DNA from: Coriaria nepalensis
Lineage: Eukaryota > Streptophyta > Magnoliopsida > Cucurbitales > Coriariaceae
Assembly (NCBI GenBank): GCA_027186245.1
Contig: CP114497.1
Span: 3,975,501-4,039,500, forward strand
Length of the DNA stretch: 64,000 bases
Reading direction: 5' to 3'
Part shown: positions 23,810 through 34,429 of the stretch, one piece after another
How positions within the stretch are numbered: position 1 is the stretch's first letter
How the letters are laid out: each line of letters opens with the position of its first letter
The notes under the pieces: model-generated
Told to the model about the DNA's origin: nothing
The model's input: the letters and a program-made list of their open reading frames with translations, nothing else
The model's database searches: none
Position numbers and translations under genes: made by a program

Positions 23810-24982
23810 AATAATCCAATTAAAAAAACCATTTTTATTTATTGACCATAAACTAACACAACCCAGTCAACTGTGAACTTAGTTCCTTTAACCTAATTAA
23901 GTGAATAATAGGTCATTGCCCATCACCTTATGGCCAGCCATTTATTAAGCCTGTAGCCCAAATTATTTAATTGACAGTTTGATTAATTTAGGCTATAAAA
24001 TCTAGTTAACAAATTAGCTCATTAACCCTTTAATGTTTAATTTTAATTATGGACCTTAAGAACACTTTTATAATTAAATAAATCGCCATGACGTAATTTA
24101 TTAATTTCAACCTAAATTAATGTCATACTTTAGTTATACTAGCAAAGTTGCATGACATTACATTTAATAAATGAACAATTTATTATTTTGCCCTTATAGT
24201 CATACTATAAGAAAAATTACGACTTAACCCCTAACATCGTACATTTTATTTATTTTCATAGAAAACTTAACTGAGTTACTTCTGAACCTTAGTATGTGTG
24301 ACCGATTATGTGTCACATCATGCTGGTGGAAGGATCTCATAACACTTTATGATTTTATCTAATTGATAACTAGATTCGTTTAACTTTAAAATACTTTTTA
24401 AACTAGAAAGTTAATTCAATCATCTCATGATTAATTAACTTAAACCTCCAAGTTAAGATTGACTTCTAACAAAGTATCAAAGCTACCCGAGAGATGAGAA
24501 GTAAGTATCTTCCAAAATAACCTATTATGACTAACAATTAAACAATAAGATCCCCCTTATCTAGCTAATGTCCTAATTCATCCTAGGGCGTAATTTAACT
24601 ATTTAACCATAATAGACAAATCATTTGAACTGTTATATCCTTAATGAACATAGACAATGGATTTACTAAAACACTTTTCATACTGTACTACCTTGCAAGG
24701 ATTTCATTGTTCAATAAACTATACAACTCATAGGACTAATTTCTGAATACGAAAGTGATGGATTCCATCTTGATCATTCATAACTTTCATTTACAATATT
24801 TTATACTCAACGTTTCACCCCATTACTCTCTTGGCTAGGGTTTATTGGATTGATGTCAAAGTATAAAAGTCGGCACATAAGATACAATGGCGAACTCAGG
24901 TATAAGGAGCACATGTAATGTAGTCACTACATAATTCTCATTAACATTTTGTTTTTATCACCATTAAGAATTATCTAAGTAT
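23810..24982 (-). repeat. LTR of copia B (U3-truncated)
   Basis: The reverse complement matches the copia E LTR through phrases such as TTAATCATGAGATGATTGAA, ATTGTCTATGTTCATTAA and GGGTTAATGAGCTAA. About 490 bases corresponding to the LTR start are missing at the junction with copia C. The sequence between 22700 and 23810 is AT-rich and has no partner in copia E. Confidence 0.7.
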
Positions 24983-25252
24983 AGTGTTTGTGATCCATTT
25001 AACTTTTTTTTTTATTATTCTAGTACATTTTTCTATTTTACATATTCTAGTGATTTTTTTTACCATTTACAGTCTGTATATGTTTATTATTTTATTGTTC
25101 ACAAATTCTATTTAATGTATTACTGCTCATAGATTTTATTTACTATAATACTATTTACTAATTTTGTTTACTGTATTACGATTTTGCTATATTCTATCCC
25201 TATACTAATCACTATTTTTTTTTTTTTATGTTTATTATAAATATCTCATACA
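24983..25252 (+). repeat. Truncated 5' LTR of copia C
   Basis: Matches the last 290 or so bases of the 3' LTR (TTGTGATCCATTTAAC, TTCACAAATTCTATTTA, ATATCTCATACA). Its first roughly 650 bases are missing at the junction with copia B. Confidence 0.8.
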
Positions 25253-25403
25253 ACTTAAAACATATTCTTTCTCATTATGATATTTAATAAACATATTTAA
25301 ATGCATCTTTAAGTGTGTAATGTTTCAAATTTAATTTGTTCGTTGTGATAATTATTTCATTATTGTTTCAATTACTAATACCAATCTTTTGTGCATTTCA
25401 TAA

Positions 25404-26266
25404 ATGAGTTCTGAAAGTATCGAACAATCTACCATTGTTGAGACAACCTCGCTTGTTCCTCAAATCCATACTACTGTAGTTCATCCCATAAACCATAGGG
25501 AAAGACTTGAAACATTTAATGGGCTTAATTTCAAAAGGTGGTAGAAAAAGATGTTGTTCTACCTGACTACACTAAATCTTGCAAGATTCTTGAATAAGGT
25601 AGCTCCTGTGCTCAAAGATGATGAGCATGATGTCCAAGTAGTCAATGCTGTTGATGCTTGAAATCATTTTGACTTTCTATGTCGGAACTACATAATGAAC
25701 GGCTTGACCGATTCTTTGTACTCTATGTATAGTACAAAGAAAATGGCAAATGAGATATAGGATGCTTTAGACCATATATATAAGAGCTAGGATGCCTGTA
25801 CCAAGAAGGTTGTTGTGGGCTAGTTCCTTGACTATTAAATGGTGGATTCCAAAATGGTAGTTAGTCAAGTTCAAGAACTACAAGTTATCTTGCATGAGAT
25901 TTATGCCAAGGGCATAACTTTAAGTGAAACGTGCCTAGTAGCTGCTATAATTGAAAAGCTACCGCATGGATGGAAGGATTTCAAGAACTATCTTAAGCTT
26001 ATAGGTGAAAGGAGATGAATATTGAGAATCTGGTTGTTAGGCTTCAAATTGAAGAAGATAACGGGAAATCAAATAAGAAAGGGGTCGCTCAACATATGGC
26101 GAAGGCGAATGTTGTGGAACATTCTCGAGGTCCTAAAAAAATAAATTCTAAAATGGGACTGAAAGGTAGAATCTTTAAGAAGAAAACAAAGTTCCAAGGA
26201 AAATGCTTGAATTGTAACAAGATGAGTCATAAAGCTTCAGACTATAGTCATAAAGTTCTAAGATGA
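25404..26266 (+). pseudogene. copia C gag
   Basis: ATG at 25404 (MSSESIEQSTIVE). Capsid-type blocks follow: ETFNGLNFKRW, stop, KKMLFYLTTLNLARFLNK, FLCRNYIMNGLTDSLYSMY, and [14 protein letters not shown]. The frame shifts to a segment (26015-26266) with IENLVVRLQIEEDNGKS, a basic linker and a zinc knuckle, CLNCNKMSHKASDY. In this knuckle the fourth ligand of the C-C-H-C motif is Tyr instead of Cys. At least four in-frame stops replace Trp or Gln codons, mostly TGG to TAG or TGA. Confidence 0.85.
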
Positions 26267-26643
26267 TTCTGATACCAGTCTTGTTGCTATGGTTTTAGAA
26301 GTGAATCTGGGTCCAATTCGAGAGAATGGTGGATTGATATTAGTGCCACTAGGCACATATGCTCAGATAAAGGAATGTTCACTTCTTTCGAGCCTATTAC
26401 TAATGGAGAGAAGTGTTTATGGGAAATTCAACCACATCTGAGATAGCCGGTCAAGGCTAGGTGGTCTCGAAGATGACTTCTAGAAAAGAGCTAACTCGTA
26501 ATAATGTTTTATATGTGATTGAAATCCGTAAGAACCTTGTGTCCAGTTCACTCTTGAGCAAGCACAAATTTTGTCTAGTCTTTGAATATGATGAGGTAGT
26601 TATTTCCAAATGTGGAATGTATGTGGGTATGGGATATGTTTCT

Positions 26644-26777
26644 GATGGGCTTTTTTGTAATGACTATAATCCTAAAAGTTAATAAAGCTAGTTCTTCTGG
26701 TTATTTGCTTGATGGGCTTTTTTGTAATGACTGTAATCCTAAAAATTAATAAAGCTAGTTCTTCTACTTATTTGCTT
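26644..26777 (+). repeat. 67-bp tandem duplication in copia C pol
   Basis: GATGGGCTTTTTTGTAATGA begins at 26644 and again at 26711; both units end TTATTTGCTT. The units differ at only a few positions. The length is not a multiple of three, so the duplication shifts the frame. Confidence 0.95.
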
Positions 26778-28561
26778 GATTCTTCTCATCTATGGCATGC
26801 TATATAAGGACATATTAATTATGACTTTTTACGTAAATTAATTAACATGGATCACATACCAAACTTTCAAATTAATTTAAAGCATAAGTGTGAAACTTGT
26901 GTTGAGGCAAAACAAACGAGGTCATCATTTCAAAGAATTAAAAGAAATACCGAACCACTTGATTTAATCCATAGCAATATATGTGATTTTAAATCCATTC
27001 AAATCAAGGGTGGTAATAAATATTTTTATTACTTTTATCGATCATAGCACAAAATACTGTTATGTGTATTTGTTGAAAAGCAAGGACGAATCTTTAGAGA
27101 AATTTTTTCTCTTTAAGAATGAAGTTCAGAATCAACTCAACAAGAAAATAAAGGAATTAAGAAGTGATCAAGGCCATGAATATATCGTACCATTTGAAGC
27201 ATATGTGCACAACATGGTATCATACATCAAACCACTGCTGTTTATTCACCCTCATCAAATGAGGTTGCTGAAAGGAAAAATCATACCTTAAAGGAAATGA
27301 TGAATGCAATGTTGATCAGTTATGGGTTACCTCAAAATATGTGAGGAGAAGCTGTCTTATCGGCAAATTACCTTTTAAATAAAGTACTTCGAAAAAATGC
27401 TGAAAAAGATACCATATAAATTATTGAAAGGAAAAACGCCTTCCTATAAATTCTTACGAGTATGGGGGTGTCTCACCAAAGTAGTCATACCTCTACAAAG
27501 GAAGGTAAATGATAGTCGTGCATATCAATTTCTTGTACATGAGTCTAAAATACCAGACATTAACAAGAATACGATAATAGAATCTAGAAATTCATCATTC
27601 TTTGAACATGTATTCCTAAGTGAGTCCCAAGCGGAATTGAGTTCATCTAAACGAACACTTGAGGCTATTAGTGAAAATAGTCAGGACCAAGAACAAGAAG
27701 GGGAATAAGAGGTTGAAATTGAACCTCGATGTAGCAAAAGAGCTAGAACAGAAAAATTTTTTGGTCAAGATTTTCTGATTTTCCTGTTGGAAGGTGAACC
27801 TCAAACTTTTAAGGAACTTGTGAATTCATATAAAGGTCCTTTATGGAAAGTGGTTATCAACAATGAAATTGATTCAATTTTACAAAATCATACTTGGAAG
27901 TTAGTAAATCTTCCTCCAGGTATTAACCCTCTAGGGTCCAAATAGTTTTTCAAGAGAAAAATGAAAGCTGATGGGTCAATTGACAAGTACAAGGCTAGAC
28001 TTGTAATTAAGGGATACAAGCAACGAGAAGGCCTTGATTATTTTGACACATATTCTCCTATAATGAGAATAAATTTCATTAAAATGATACTTGCGATTGC
28101 TACTTTGCAAAATCTAGAAGTACATCAAATGGATGTTTAAACAACATTTCTGAATGGAGATTTAAATGAAGAAATCTACATGGAACAACTTGAAAGTTTC
28201 ATAGCCCCAGGATAGGGAAAGAAAGTGTGTAAACTTGTGAAATCTTTATATGGCTTAAAGCAAGCACTAAAGCAATGCATGAAAAATTTGATCACTCAAT
28301 GATGGCTAATGATTTCAAAATCAACGAGTGTGACAAATGCATCTATGTCTCTATGTCAAAAGTACTGAAAATGGATATGTCATTTTGTGTCTTTACGTTG
28401 ATGACATGCTCATAGTTGGAAGTGATGATAAGATAGTGAAATCTACTAAGAATATGATGAATTCTAAATTTGACATGAAATATATGGGTCTAGCAGATGT
28501 CATTTCGGGAATTAAAATTTCAAGGACATCAAACCAACTCATTCTAAGTCAGTCTCATTAC

Positions 28562-28657
28562 ATAGATAAAATTCTTGGAAAGTTTAGAAAAGATGATTCT
28601 GGTGTAGCAATAGATAAAATTCTTGGAAAGTTTAGAAAAGAAGATTCTGGTGTAGCA
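28562..28657 (+). repeat. 48-bp in-frame tandem duplication in copia C RT/RNase H connection
   Basis: ATAGATAAAATTCTTGGAAA starts at 28562 and 28610. The product repeats IDKILGKFRKDDSGVA with one Asp-to-Glu change. It is in frame, within the open frame 28337-28918. Confidence 0.95.
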
Positions 28658-29943
28658 AGAACACCAATTGATATCAATTTGCACATGAGTAAAAATAAAG
28701 GCGAGGATATCTGTCAAGTAGAGTGCTCTAGAGTTAGAAATAGTCTGATGTACTTAACAAGTTGTACAAGACCTGATTTACCTTATGCAACTAGCAAACT
28801 GAGCAGATATATAAGTAATCTAGGGCATGACCATTGGAAAGGAATCGTGAGAGTACTAAGGTACCTACACTATACTTGTAGTTATGAACTGCACTATAAT
28901 AGATATTCATCTGTATGAAGGGTACACAGATGCAAACTGGATATCAGATATAAAAGACTTAAAGTCTACAAGTGGCTGTATGTTTACACTAGTAGGTGTA
29001 GCTGTTTCTTGGAAATATTCTGAATAAATTGTGATAGCCAGATCTACCATAGAATCTGAGTTTATAGTCTTAGATAAATGTGGAGAAGAGGAAGAATGGT
29101 TACGACAATTCTTTGAAAATATTCAAAACTGGTTAAATCCAATGTTAGCAATTTGCATTCATTGTGACAGTCAATCTGCAATCGAGAAAGGACAAAGCAA
29201 TATGTATAATGGTAAGTCTAGAAATATATGTCGATAACATAATACCATCAGAAAATTACTCTTTACTAGAGTTATCTCTATTGACTATGTAAAATCAAAT
29301 GATAATATTGCGAATCTCCTAACCAAAGGGTAAACTAGAGAGTTAGTTAAAAAATCATCAAGGGAAATGAGACTAAAGCCCATGAAGGAGTAAGTCAATA
29401 CCATGGAAACCCAACCTTGTTGACTAGAAAACCTAGTTGTATAAGACTTAATTATATCACTATAGGGGTTATCCTTTTATCCATTCACCTGATGAAACAG
29501 TGATGCCCATAAGAGAAATGATAAGCTATGCTTTTAATGATTCTGAGGCATTGAAAAATTCGAGCGCAGTAAAATGGTTTACTCTTGATTAAAAATCACC
29601 TATGTGAGAGAGAACTGAGGCCGCTTGAAAGGGAATTAACTTGGGGATAATTTTTATCAACTCTTACAGAACTAGGCTGATGTTCAAGCCCAAAATAAAC
29701 TTAACAATGAGAACTCAAGTGTGTCAGGTAAGACTCATATATGAAGTATATTATTATTTACATGAACAACTTAACAGTTCAAAGACATCGTGTTTAATGA
29801 TCAGCCAGTAAAATCAATGCACTTTTACAAGGGAAGGTTCAAGACTTGATACTTACCTATTCTATACAGGTTTCAAACCATTGAAGTCTATGTCCAGGTC
29901 AAAACATTTTAATGTCAAAAAAACGTCCTTTTATAATCAGTCA

Positions 29944-30057
29944 ACATGCTATGCTTATGCTTGATTTTGAGTGGGGGATTATTGGAAATATAGCATTTGA
30001 ACATGCTATGTTTATGCTTGATTTTGAGTGGGGTCAACTTCATGTAAACGAAATGTC
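29944..30057 (+). repeat. 57-bp duplication of the polypurine-tract region of copia C
   Basis: ACATGCTATGCTTATGCTTG, then ATTTTGAGTGGGG, occurs at 29944 and again at 30001. The segment includes the presumed polypurine tract (GAGTGGGGGATT) and the first LTR bases (ATTGGAAATATAGCATT). Confidence 0.85.
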
Positions 30058-30935
30058 AAAGTTGATTCGAGTTCTTCTTCGTGAGAGCTTCAAATCGGTA
30101 TATGGTACGCTCAAAATGATTAATGTGTGAATAAGAAATTGGATCGGTATATGGTACACTCAAAATAAAGGAGAAAAATTGTCCCAGATTGGAAAGGGGA
30201 ACAAGTGCAAGAGTGTTTATATAGAATTTTACATTTGTTAATGAGTAATAAAATATAAGTTAATTTTTGATCTTATCATATTTAAATTTGTATTAAACTC
30301 AGATTAAATTATTATTAATCTCCTCTCCTCCATTAGTCTATAAATTGGCAGCTTTCTTCCATTTGGAAACATACTAAGAAACCAAATTCTCTATGTTTTC
30401 ATTCATTCCATCCAGAGTTTTAAGTTTCTAGTATGGTAGAGTTCGAACCAAGGTTGAGTTCGTCGGAATAGTTTCGGTTGTGCGCCGCTACTGTTCATCT
30501 TTGTTTATCCTAGGAGACAGCTGTCGTTCAACTTTCTATACCGAAGTGAGGGGGGGAATCTGTTTTAAGAAAACTATTGCATAATAGACTTCAGTTTGAC
30601 TCTTAATTTTTTCCTCACTATTTTTATTCTTTTGTTTAATTATTTATATTGCTTGTGATCTGTTTAACATCCTATTTTATTATTCCAGTACATTTTTCTT
30701 TTTTACATATCTTAGTTCTATTTTTCTATTTTACTATTTATTATTTATAGTCTCTATTTATTTATTATGTTATTATTCACAAATTTTATTTACTATATTA
30801 CTATTTATAAATTTTGTTTATTATATTACTGTTCATAGATTCTATTTACTATATTACTATTTACAGATTATATTTACTATATTCAATCTTTATATTATTC
30901 ACTATTTTTTGTATTTATTATATATATCTCCTACA
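29979..30935 (+). repeat. 3' LTR of copia C
   Basis: Starts just after the polypurine tract and ends CTCCTACA at 30935. Its final 290 bases match the truncated 5' LTR. It contains a TATA box and a CT-rich start region. A 16-base duplication, ATCGGTATATGGTACR, sits at about 30094 and 30142. Confidence 0.75.
30339..30345 (+). promoter_or_regulatory. TATA box of the copia C LTR promoter
   Basis: TATAAAT inside TCTATAAATTGGCAGC, placed mid-LTR as expected for the U3/R boundary. Initiation would be expected about 30 bases downstream. Confidence 0.55.
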
Positions 30936-32040
30936 CAAACAAACAAGAGGAAAAGTTTGGATTGAGAAATTACCTAGAGACCCACCCATATGTTGAGGAC
31001 CCATGGCTGAAGGTGATTATAGGTTGAAGATGATCCACTTGCGGGTAAAGTTGGACTCACAGTTGAGGCGTTTTGGCCAATGAGAAGTGCGAACTGATAG
31101 CACGTGGAAGCTGATGCACGCGGGCTGAGGTGTACGAGGCTGAAGACCAAAAGCTAAATGCGCACTAGTTTAGATCGACAAAGTTGAGGCATGTGCGCGG
31201 CTGAGGGGATCCACAGGCTGAAGGTACGTAGCTGAGGACATAACACGCATGGGTTGAGGACTAGAATACCCGTCCAGCCGAAGGCTCAAAGCTAAGATGA
31301 ACATTCAAGTTGAAAGCTCGAGTGCTTTTCAAGAATAGGAAGAAGAATAGTGACGGAAATGGGTTGCTCTCAAAGTGAGAGAGAGGAAAAAAAAACTAGG
31401 AAAAAAGAGAAAAAAGCAGGGAGAAATTTTGGAAACTAAAAAAGTTAATGGTAAGAATGAAGAACAAGTGGATGAGGGGGTATATTTATACTTCCTCTCT
31501 TTATGTACTAACAAATGCGAAAGCCACATGCGGCGTGATTGAGGTGAAAAATTTATGAGTTTGTGAAGAGAAAAATTTGACACAACTCGATCTACAGTTT
31601 CAAGTCGTGCCAGTGGGCTATCCGATCATGAGAATAGATTTACCTATTTGAGAATGGTCCATCAATCTAGAACAATTCCTAGGCTAATAGCTCAAACATG
31701 TAAGTAATACAATATTGTTCCCAATAGGTCCAATATAGAAATTTGACTCCGGAACTACATAACATATGGATAGGCGTTTAAATCGTCAATAACACTATCA
31801 TCTTTTCACTAGGAGTTCAATTCTCAAAAAACTCTGTCCATTCAACATCAAAGGAATTAAGTTCTCTTGAGACTCTAGGTAAAACATATAAATGTGTCAT
31901 ACACAATGCATAGGATACACAATTTACTTTTCATTATTTACAAGATCTATCACTTTAATCAGATTTATAATTTATGTATGTTTGTTAGCCGTAATTTAAA
32001 TATTCTTTTCGTATTTTATTTATTACAGGTTCAATCAATT
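30936..32040 (-). other. LTR-like, GC-richer segment with GGCTGAGG reiteration
   Basis: From 30990 to 31320 the motif GGCTGAGG/GGCTGAAG recurs about every 20-35 bases. On the minus strand a TATAAATATA (31481-31490) is followed by a CT-rich leader and then this reiteration, an arrangement also seen in gypsy-type LTRs. No termini or coding sequence are found, so the LTR reading is an inference. Confidence 0.35.
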
Positions 32041-32121
32041 GGGAACATAATATTAGAGGAATTTTGACGTCGACAAAAATATAATACTAAAGTACATAAA
32101 GGTCAAGCAGTTTTGCACTGC

Positions 32122-32300
32122 TATTTCAAAGATACACTGAGAGAGTTGAAAAGCATTCCCCACATGCTCTCTCGTTATTTTATTCCAGTTTTTTTTTGTA
32201 TTCCTTTCATATTTTGCGCATATTTTGCGCCTCTACACATGGTCTTACAAAGATACACTTTGAGAAAGTTTGAAAGCATTCCCCCACATGCTCCAGAAAT
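32122..32300. repeat. Partial duplication of about 50 bp
   Basis: CTATTTCAAAGATACACTGA with GAAAAGCATTCCCCACATGC (32122-32166) recurs with small changes as TTACAAAGATACACTTTGAG and GAAAGCATTCCCCCACATGC (32247-32292). The open frame across it (32113-32352) looks non-coding. Confidence 0.7.
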
Positions 32301-32800
32301 TCTTACCAATAAATCTTTTACCACGTCATTCATGGAAAATCTCAATAAATGATTGCCATGTATATAAAAGATTATTGATTAAATAAAAGATTATAAAAAA
32401 TGGAGCGGATTCAATCTTTGTTCGCTCCCTCCATATTTCTGTCTCCGTATAAATCTCGGCCATCTTTATATATCAAAGAGTTAAAAGATGTTTCAAGTCA
32501 TAAGAAAAAGATAAAAACGTAAGCCGACTGAAATATAATTAATATATGAGTTGTATTTCTTTAAAATTGCGACTAACTTCTCTTTTTCTCTAAATATGAT
32601 GGCCAGATCGAGTTCCTAGTTCAGATTGAGTTTATTTCTATAACTAGTTCTCGGTCTAGCCAGAAACATGTATTTATGCATCTTAGACCGACATGTGTAT
32701 GATGGCCAGATCGAGTTCCCGGTGCAGATTGAGTTCACGGTCCAAAACGAGTTCTCAGTCCACATTGAAACATGTGTCTGTGCATCTCACACCTAGAACT
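32301..32800. other. Unassigned sequence left of the MULE remnant
   Basis: Contains two related segments beginning GATGGCCAGATCGAGTTCC (at about 32600 and 32701), and may include the left end of the Mutator-like element. No terminal inverted repeat is recognised. Confidence 0.4.
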
Positions 32801-32990
32801 CGGTTCTAGATTGAGAACTCAGACTTAGTACTCGATCTAGACCGAGAACTCGGACCTAGAACTCGGTCTGGACTGAGAACTCAGACCTAGTACTCGTATG
32901 GATCGAGAACTCACACCTAAAACTCGGTCTGAACCGGGAACTTAGGCTTAGAACTTGGTCTGGACTGAGAACTCAGACCTATTACTGAGA
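32801..32990. repeat. Minisatellite of about 30 bp with a palindromic unit
   Basis: About six or seven copies of CCTAGAACTCGGTCTGGACTGAGAACTCAGA-type units. The unit is itself near-palindromic (CTCGRTCTAGACCGAG). It lies just upstream of the transposase remnant. Confidence 0.85.
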
Positions 32991-33019
32991 ACTTAAAGTA
33001 AAGAAGTCGAGTAAGAGTA

Positions 33020-34420
33020 CATATATTGTCAGTTATGTAGACCCAAATTGTAAGTGGATGCTCTATGCTGTCAAAAAGAAAAATGTTCATTTTTCCAAAT
33101 TATTAGGAACAACACACATGTAATTCTGACTACTTGCATGACAAACATCGGCAAGCATCCAAATTGCTAATTGGAACACATTTGATGGATAGTTTTAGTG
33201 GGAGCAATGAGGGTCCTTACCCGAAAATGATTAAAGATTTAGCCCGTAATGATTTCAAGGTAAATATTACTTACTAGAAGGAATGATGTATTGCATATGA
33301 TCTAATTTGGGGTGCGGCCGAGAAGAGCTATGCAAGATTGCCATATTACTCTACTGTAATGAAAGAGGTAAATCCGAATACTATAATTACACTTTTGACG
33401 GATAGAAGATGAAGGCTTCTTTATTATTTCATGGCTTTTACGACATCCATTATGGACTTGATGCAAAAAGTTATTTATATCGAAGGGACCTTTTTAAAGT
33501 GCAAATACAAGGCCATTCTTTAACCGCAACCACACCGGATCATAACAGTCAACTTTATCTGATAGCATGGGCTATAGTCAACTTAGAGAACGAGAAAAGA
33601 TGCAGGATGCCCCCAGTTTAGTGTTTACTTTAGATCAAAGTTGTATAAAGTGTTTACTCAAATTCAAAAAATGGTGTATGTATTTAGCACATTAGGAAAA
33701 ATATCCAGTCGAGCTTCAGGAGTGATGGAATAGTCTCTCTATTCAAGACAATGTCCAAAGCATATATCCAAACCAATATCTAGAGGATATTGGTTTCGAA
33801 AATTGGTCAAGAGCCCATTTCATGAGTCCTAGATACAACATCATGACAAAGAATAATTCTGAATCATAAAATGCTTCATTAAAGAATGCACATGAATATC
33901 TAATTATAGCCTTGCTAGATATTATTAGAAAGATGATGACCACTTGGTTCAACGCTCAAAGAAATGAAGCCAACTAGCATACTGATTGATGCACTCCTAA
34001 GGTAGTGGAATAACTCAGAAAAAGATATGATAAATCATTGAAAATGAAGGTTGAGAGTGTAGATGGTGATAAGAATGAAGTGACACAAGGAGATACTAGC
34101 GCAGTTGTCAACTTAAGGGAAAAGAGTTGCACATGTAGGGTGTTTGACTTTGATAAAAATCTATGCACGCATGCAGGAGCAATTACACAGTCTAAATGTG
34201 TGAGCATGTACTCATTATGTTCACCATTCTACTCTACTCTAAATTGGAAAGCCACATATGCAGAATGAATTTATTTTATACCACCGACTAGCGAGTGGGA
34301 TAGGGGTCCAGTCAATTGTGGTTCTACCACCCATGCGTAAGTAGAGTGGAAGACCAAAAAACAAACGTATACATCTGCCAAGAAACAAGCACGAAGGAAA
34401 AGAAATTGTGAAAACATTTA
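33020..34420 (+). pseudogene. Mutator-like (MULE) transposase remnant with SWIM zinc finger
   Basis: Conserved blocks of MuDR-type transposase appear in order across three frames: CKWMLYAVKKK; HLMDSFSGSNEGPYPKMIKD; IWGAAEKSYARLPYY; the DDE-domain start YFFMAFTTSIMD-like; YIEGTFLKCKYKA, where the catalytic Asp of the usual DGTF is Glu (33482-33484); LTATTPDHNSQLYLIAWAIV after a frameshift; YLEDIGFENWSRAHF then RYNIMTKNNSES; LDIIRKMMTTWF; and the SWIM finger CTCRVFDFDKNLCTHA (34128-34175). The C-terminal SEWDRGPV and basic tail follow. The SWIM ligands C-x-C and C-x-H are intact. Multiple stops and at least two frameshifts make it inactive. Its neighbour on the other strand is a DUF1985/Ulp1-like gene, a known cargo combination in some plant MULEs. 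Confidence 0.85.
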
Positions 34421-34429
34421 ATTCTAAGT

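Larger units (their letters stand above)
20561..24982 (-). mobile_element. Ty1/copia element B, minus strand, same family as A, D and E
   Basis: The reverse complement aligns block by block with copia E. The LTR portion (24975 down to about 23810) matches E 47600-48640. The gag-to-integrase remnant (22080 down to 20620) matches E 49090-51090, including GAAAGAACTAGTGGGAGTA at the end. It lacks RT and RNase H and has only one recognisable, U3-truncated LTR. The right edge meets the truncated 5' LTR of copia C at about 24983. Confidence 0.75.
26300..29400 (+). pseudogene. copia C pol (protease, integrase, RT, RNase H)
   Basis: Protease: WWIDISATRHICSDK, in which the active-site DTG is DIS. GAG-pre-integrase: HKCETCVEAKQTRSSF. 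Integrase: first catalytic position reads SNICDF (Asn where Asp is expected, 26975-26977), then RSDQGHEY. RT: DKYKARLVIKGYKQREGLDY, MDV, stop, TTFLNGDL, SLYGLKQA, and the catalytic LYVDDMLIVGSDD near 28394-28432, inside the open frame 28337-28918. RNase H: IARSTIESEFIVLDKCGEE and CIHCDSQSAIEKGQ (29031-29237). It contains two tandem duplications, annotated separately. Stops and frameshifts prevent a full polyprotein. Confidence 0.88.
24983..30935 (+). mobile_element. Ty1/copia element C (different lineage), near full length
   Basis: A truncated 5' LTR (24983-25252) and a fuller 3' LTR (29979-30935) share a characteristic T-rich stretch ending TCWTACA. Gag and pol between them are full length in layout, but with about one stop per 100-150 codons and several frameshifts. 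The gag type (KRWxKKMLFYLTTLNLARFL) differs from copia A/B/D/E. It is better preserved than the neighbouring elements, so probably younger. No tRNA-Met-type primer site is seen after the 5' LTR. Confidence 0.85.

Noticed and set aside
29912..30130. 72-codon open frame with an internal repeat
   Set aside because: Arises from the duplicated polypurine-tract region and LTR start of copia C.
30430..30470. tRNA-like GTTCGAACC box
   Set aside because: Lies inside the copia C LTR; no cloverleaf arms or A box could be placed.
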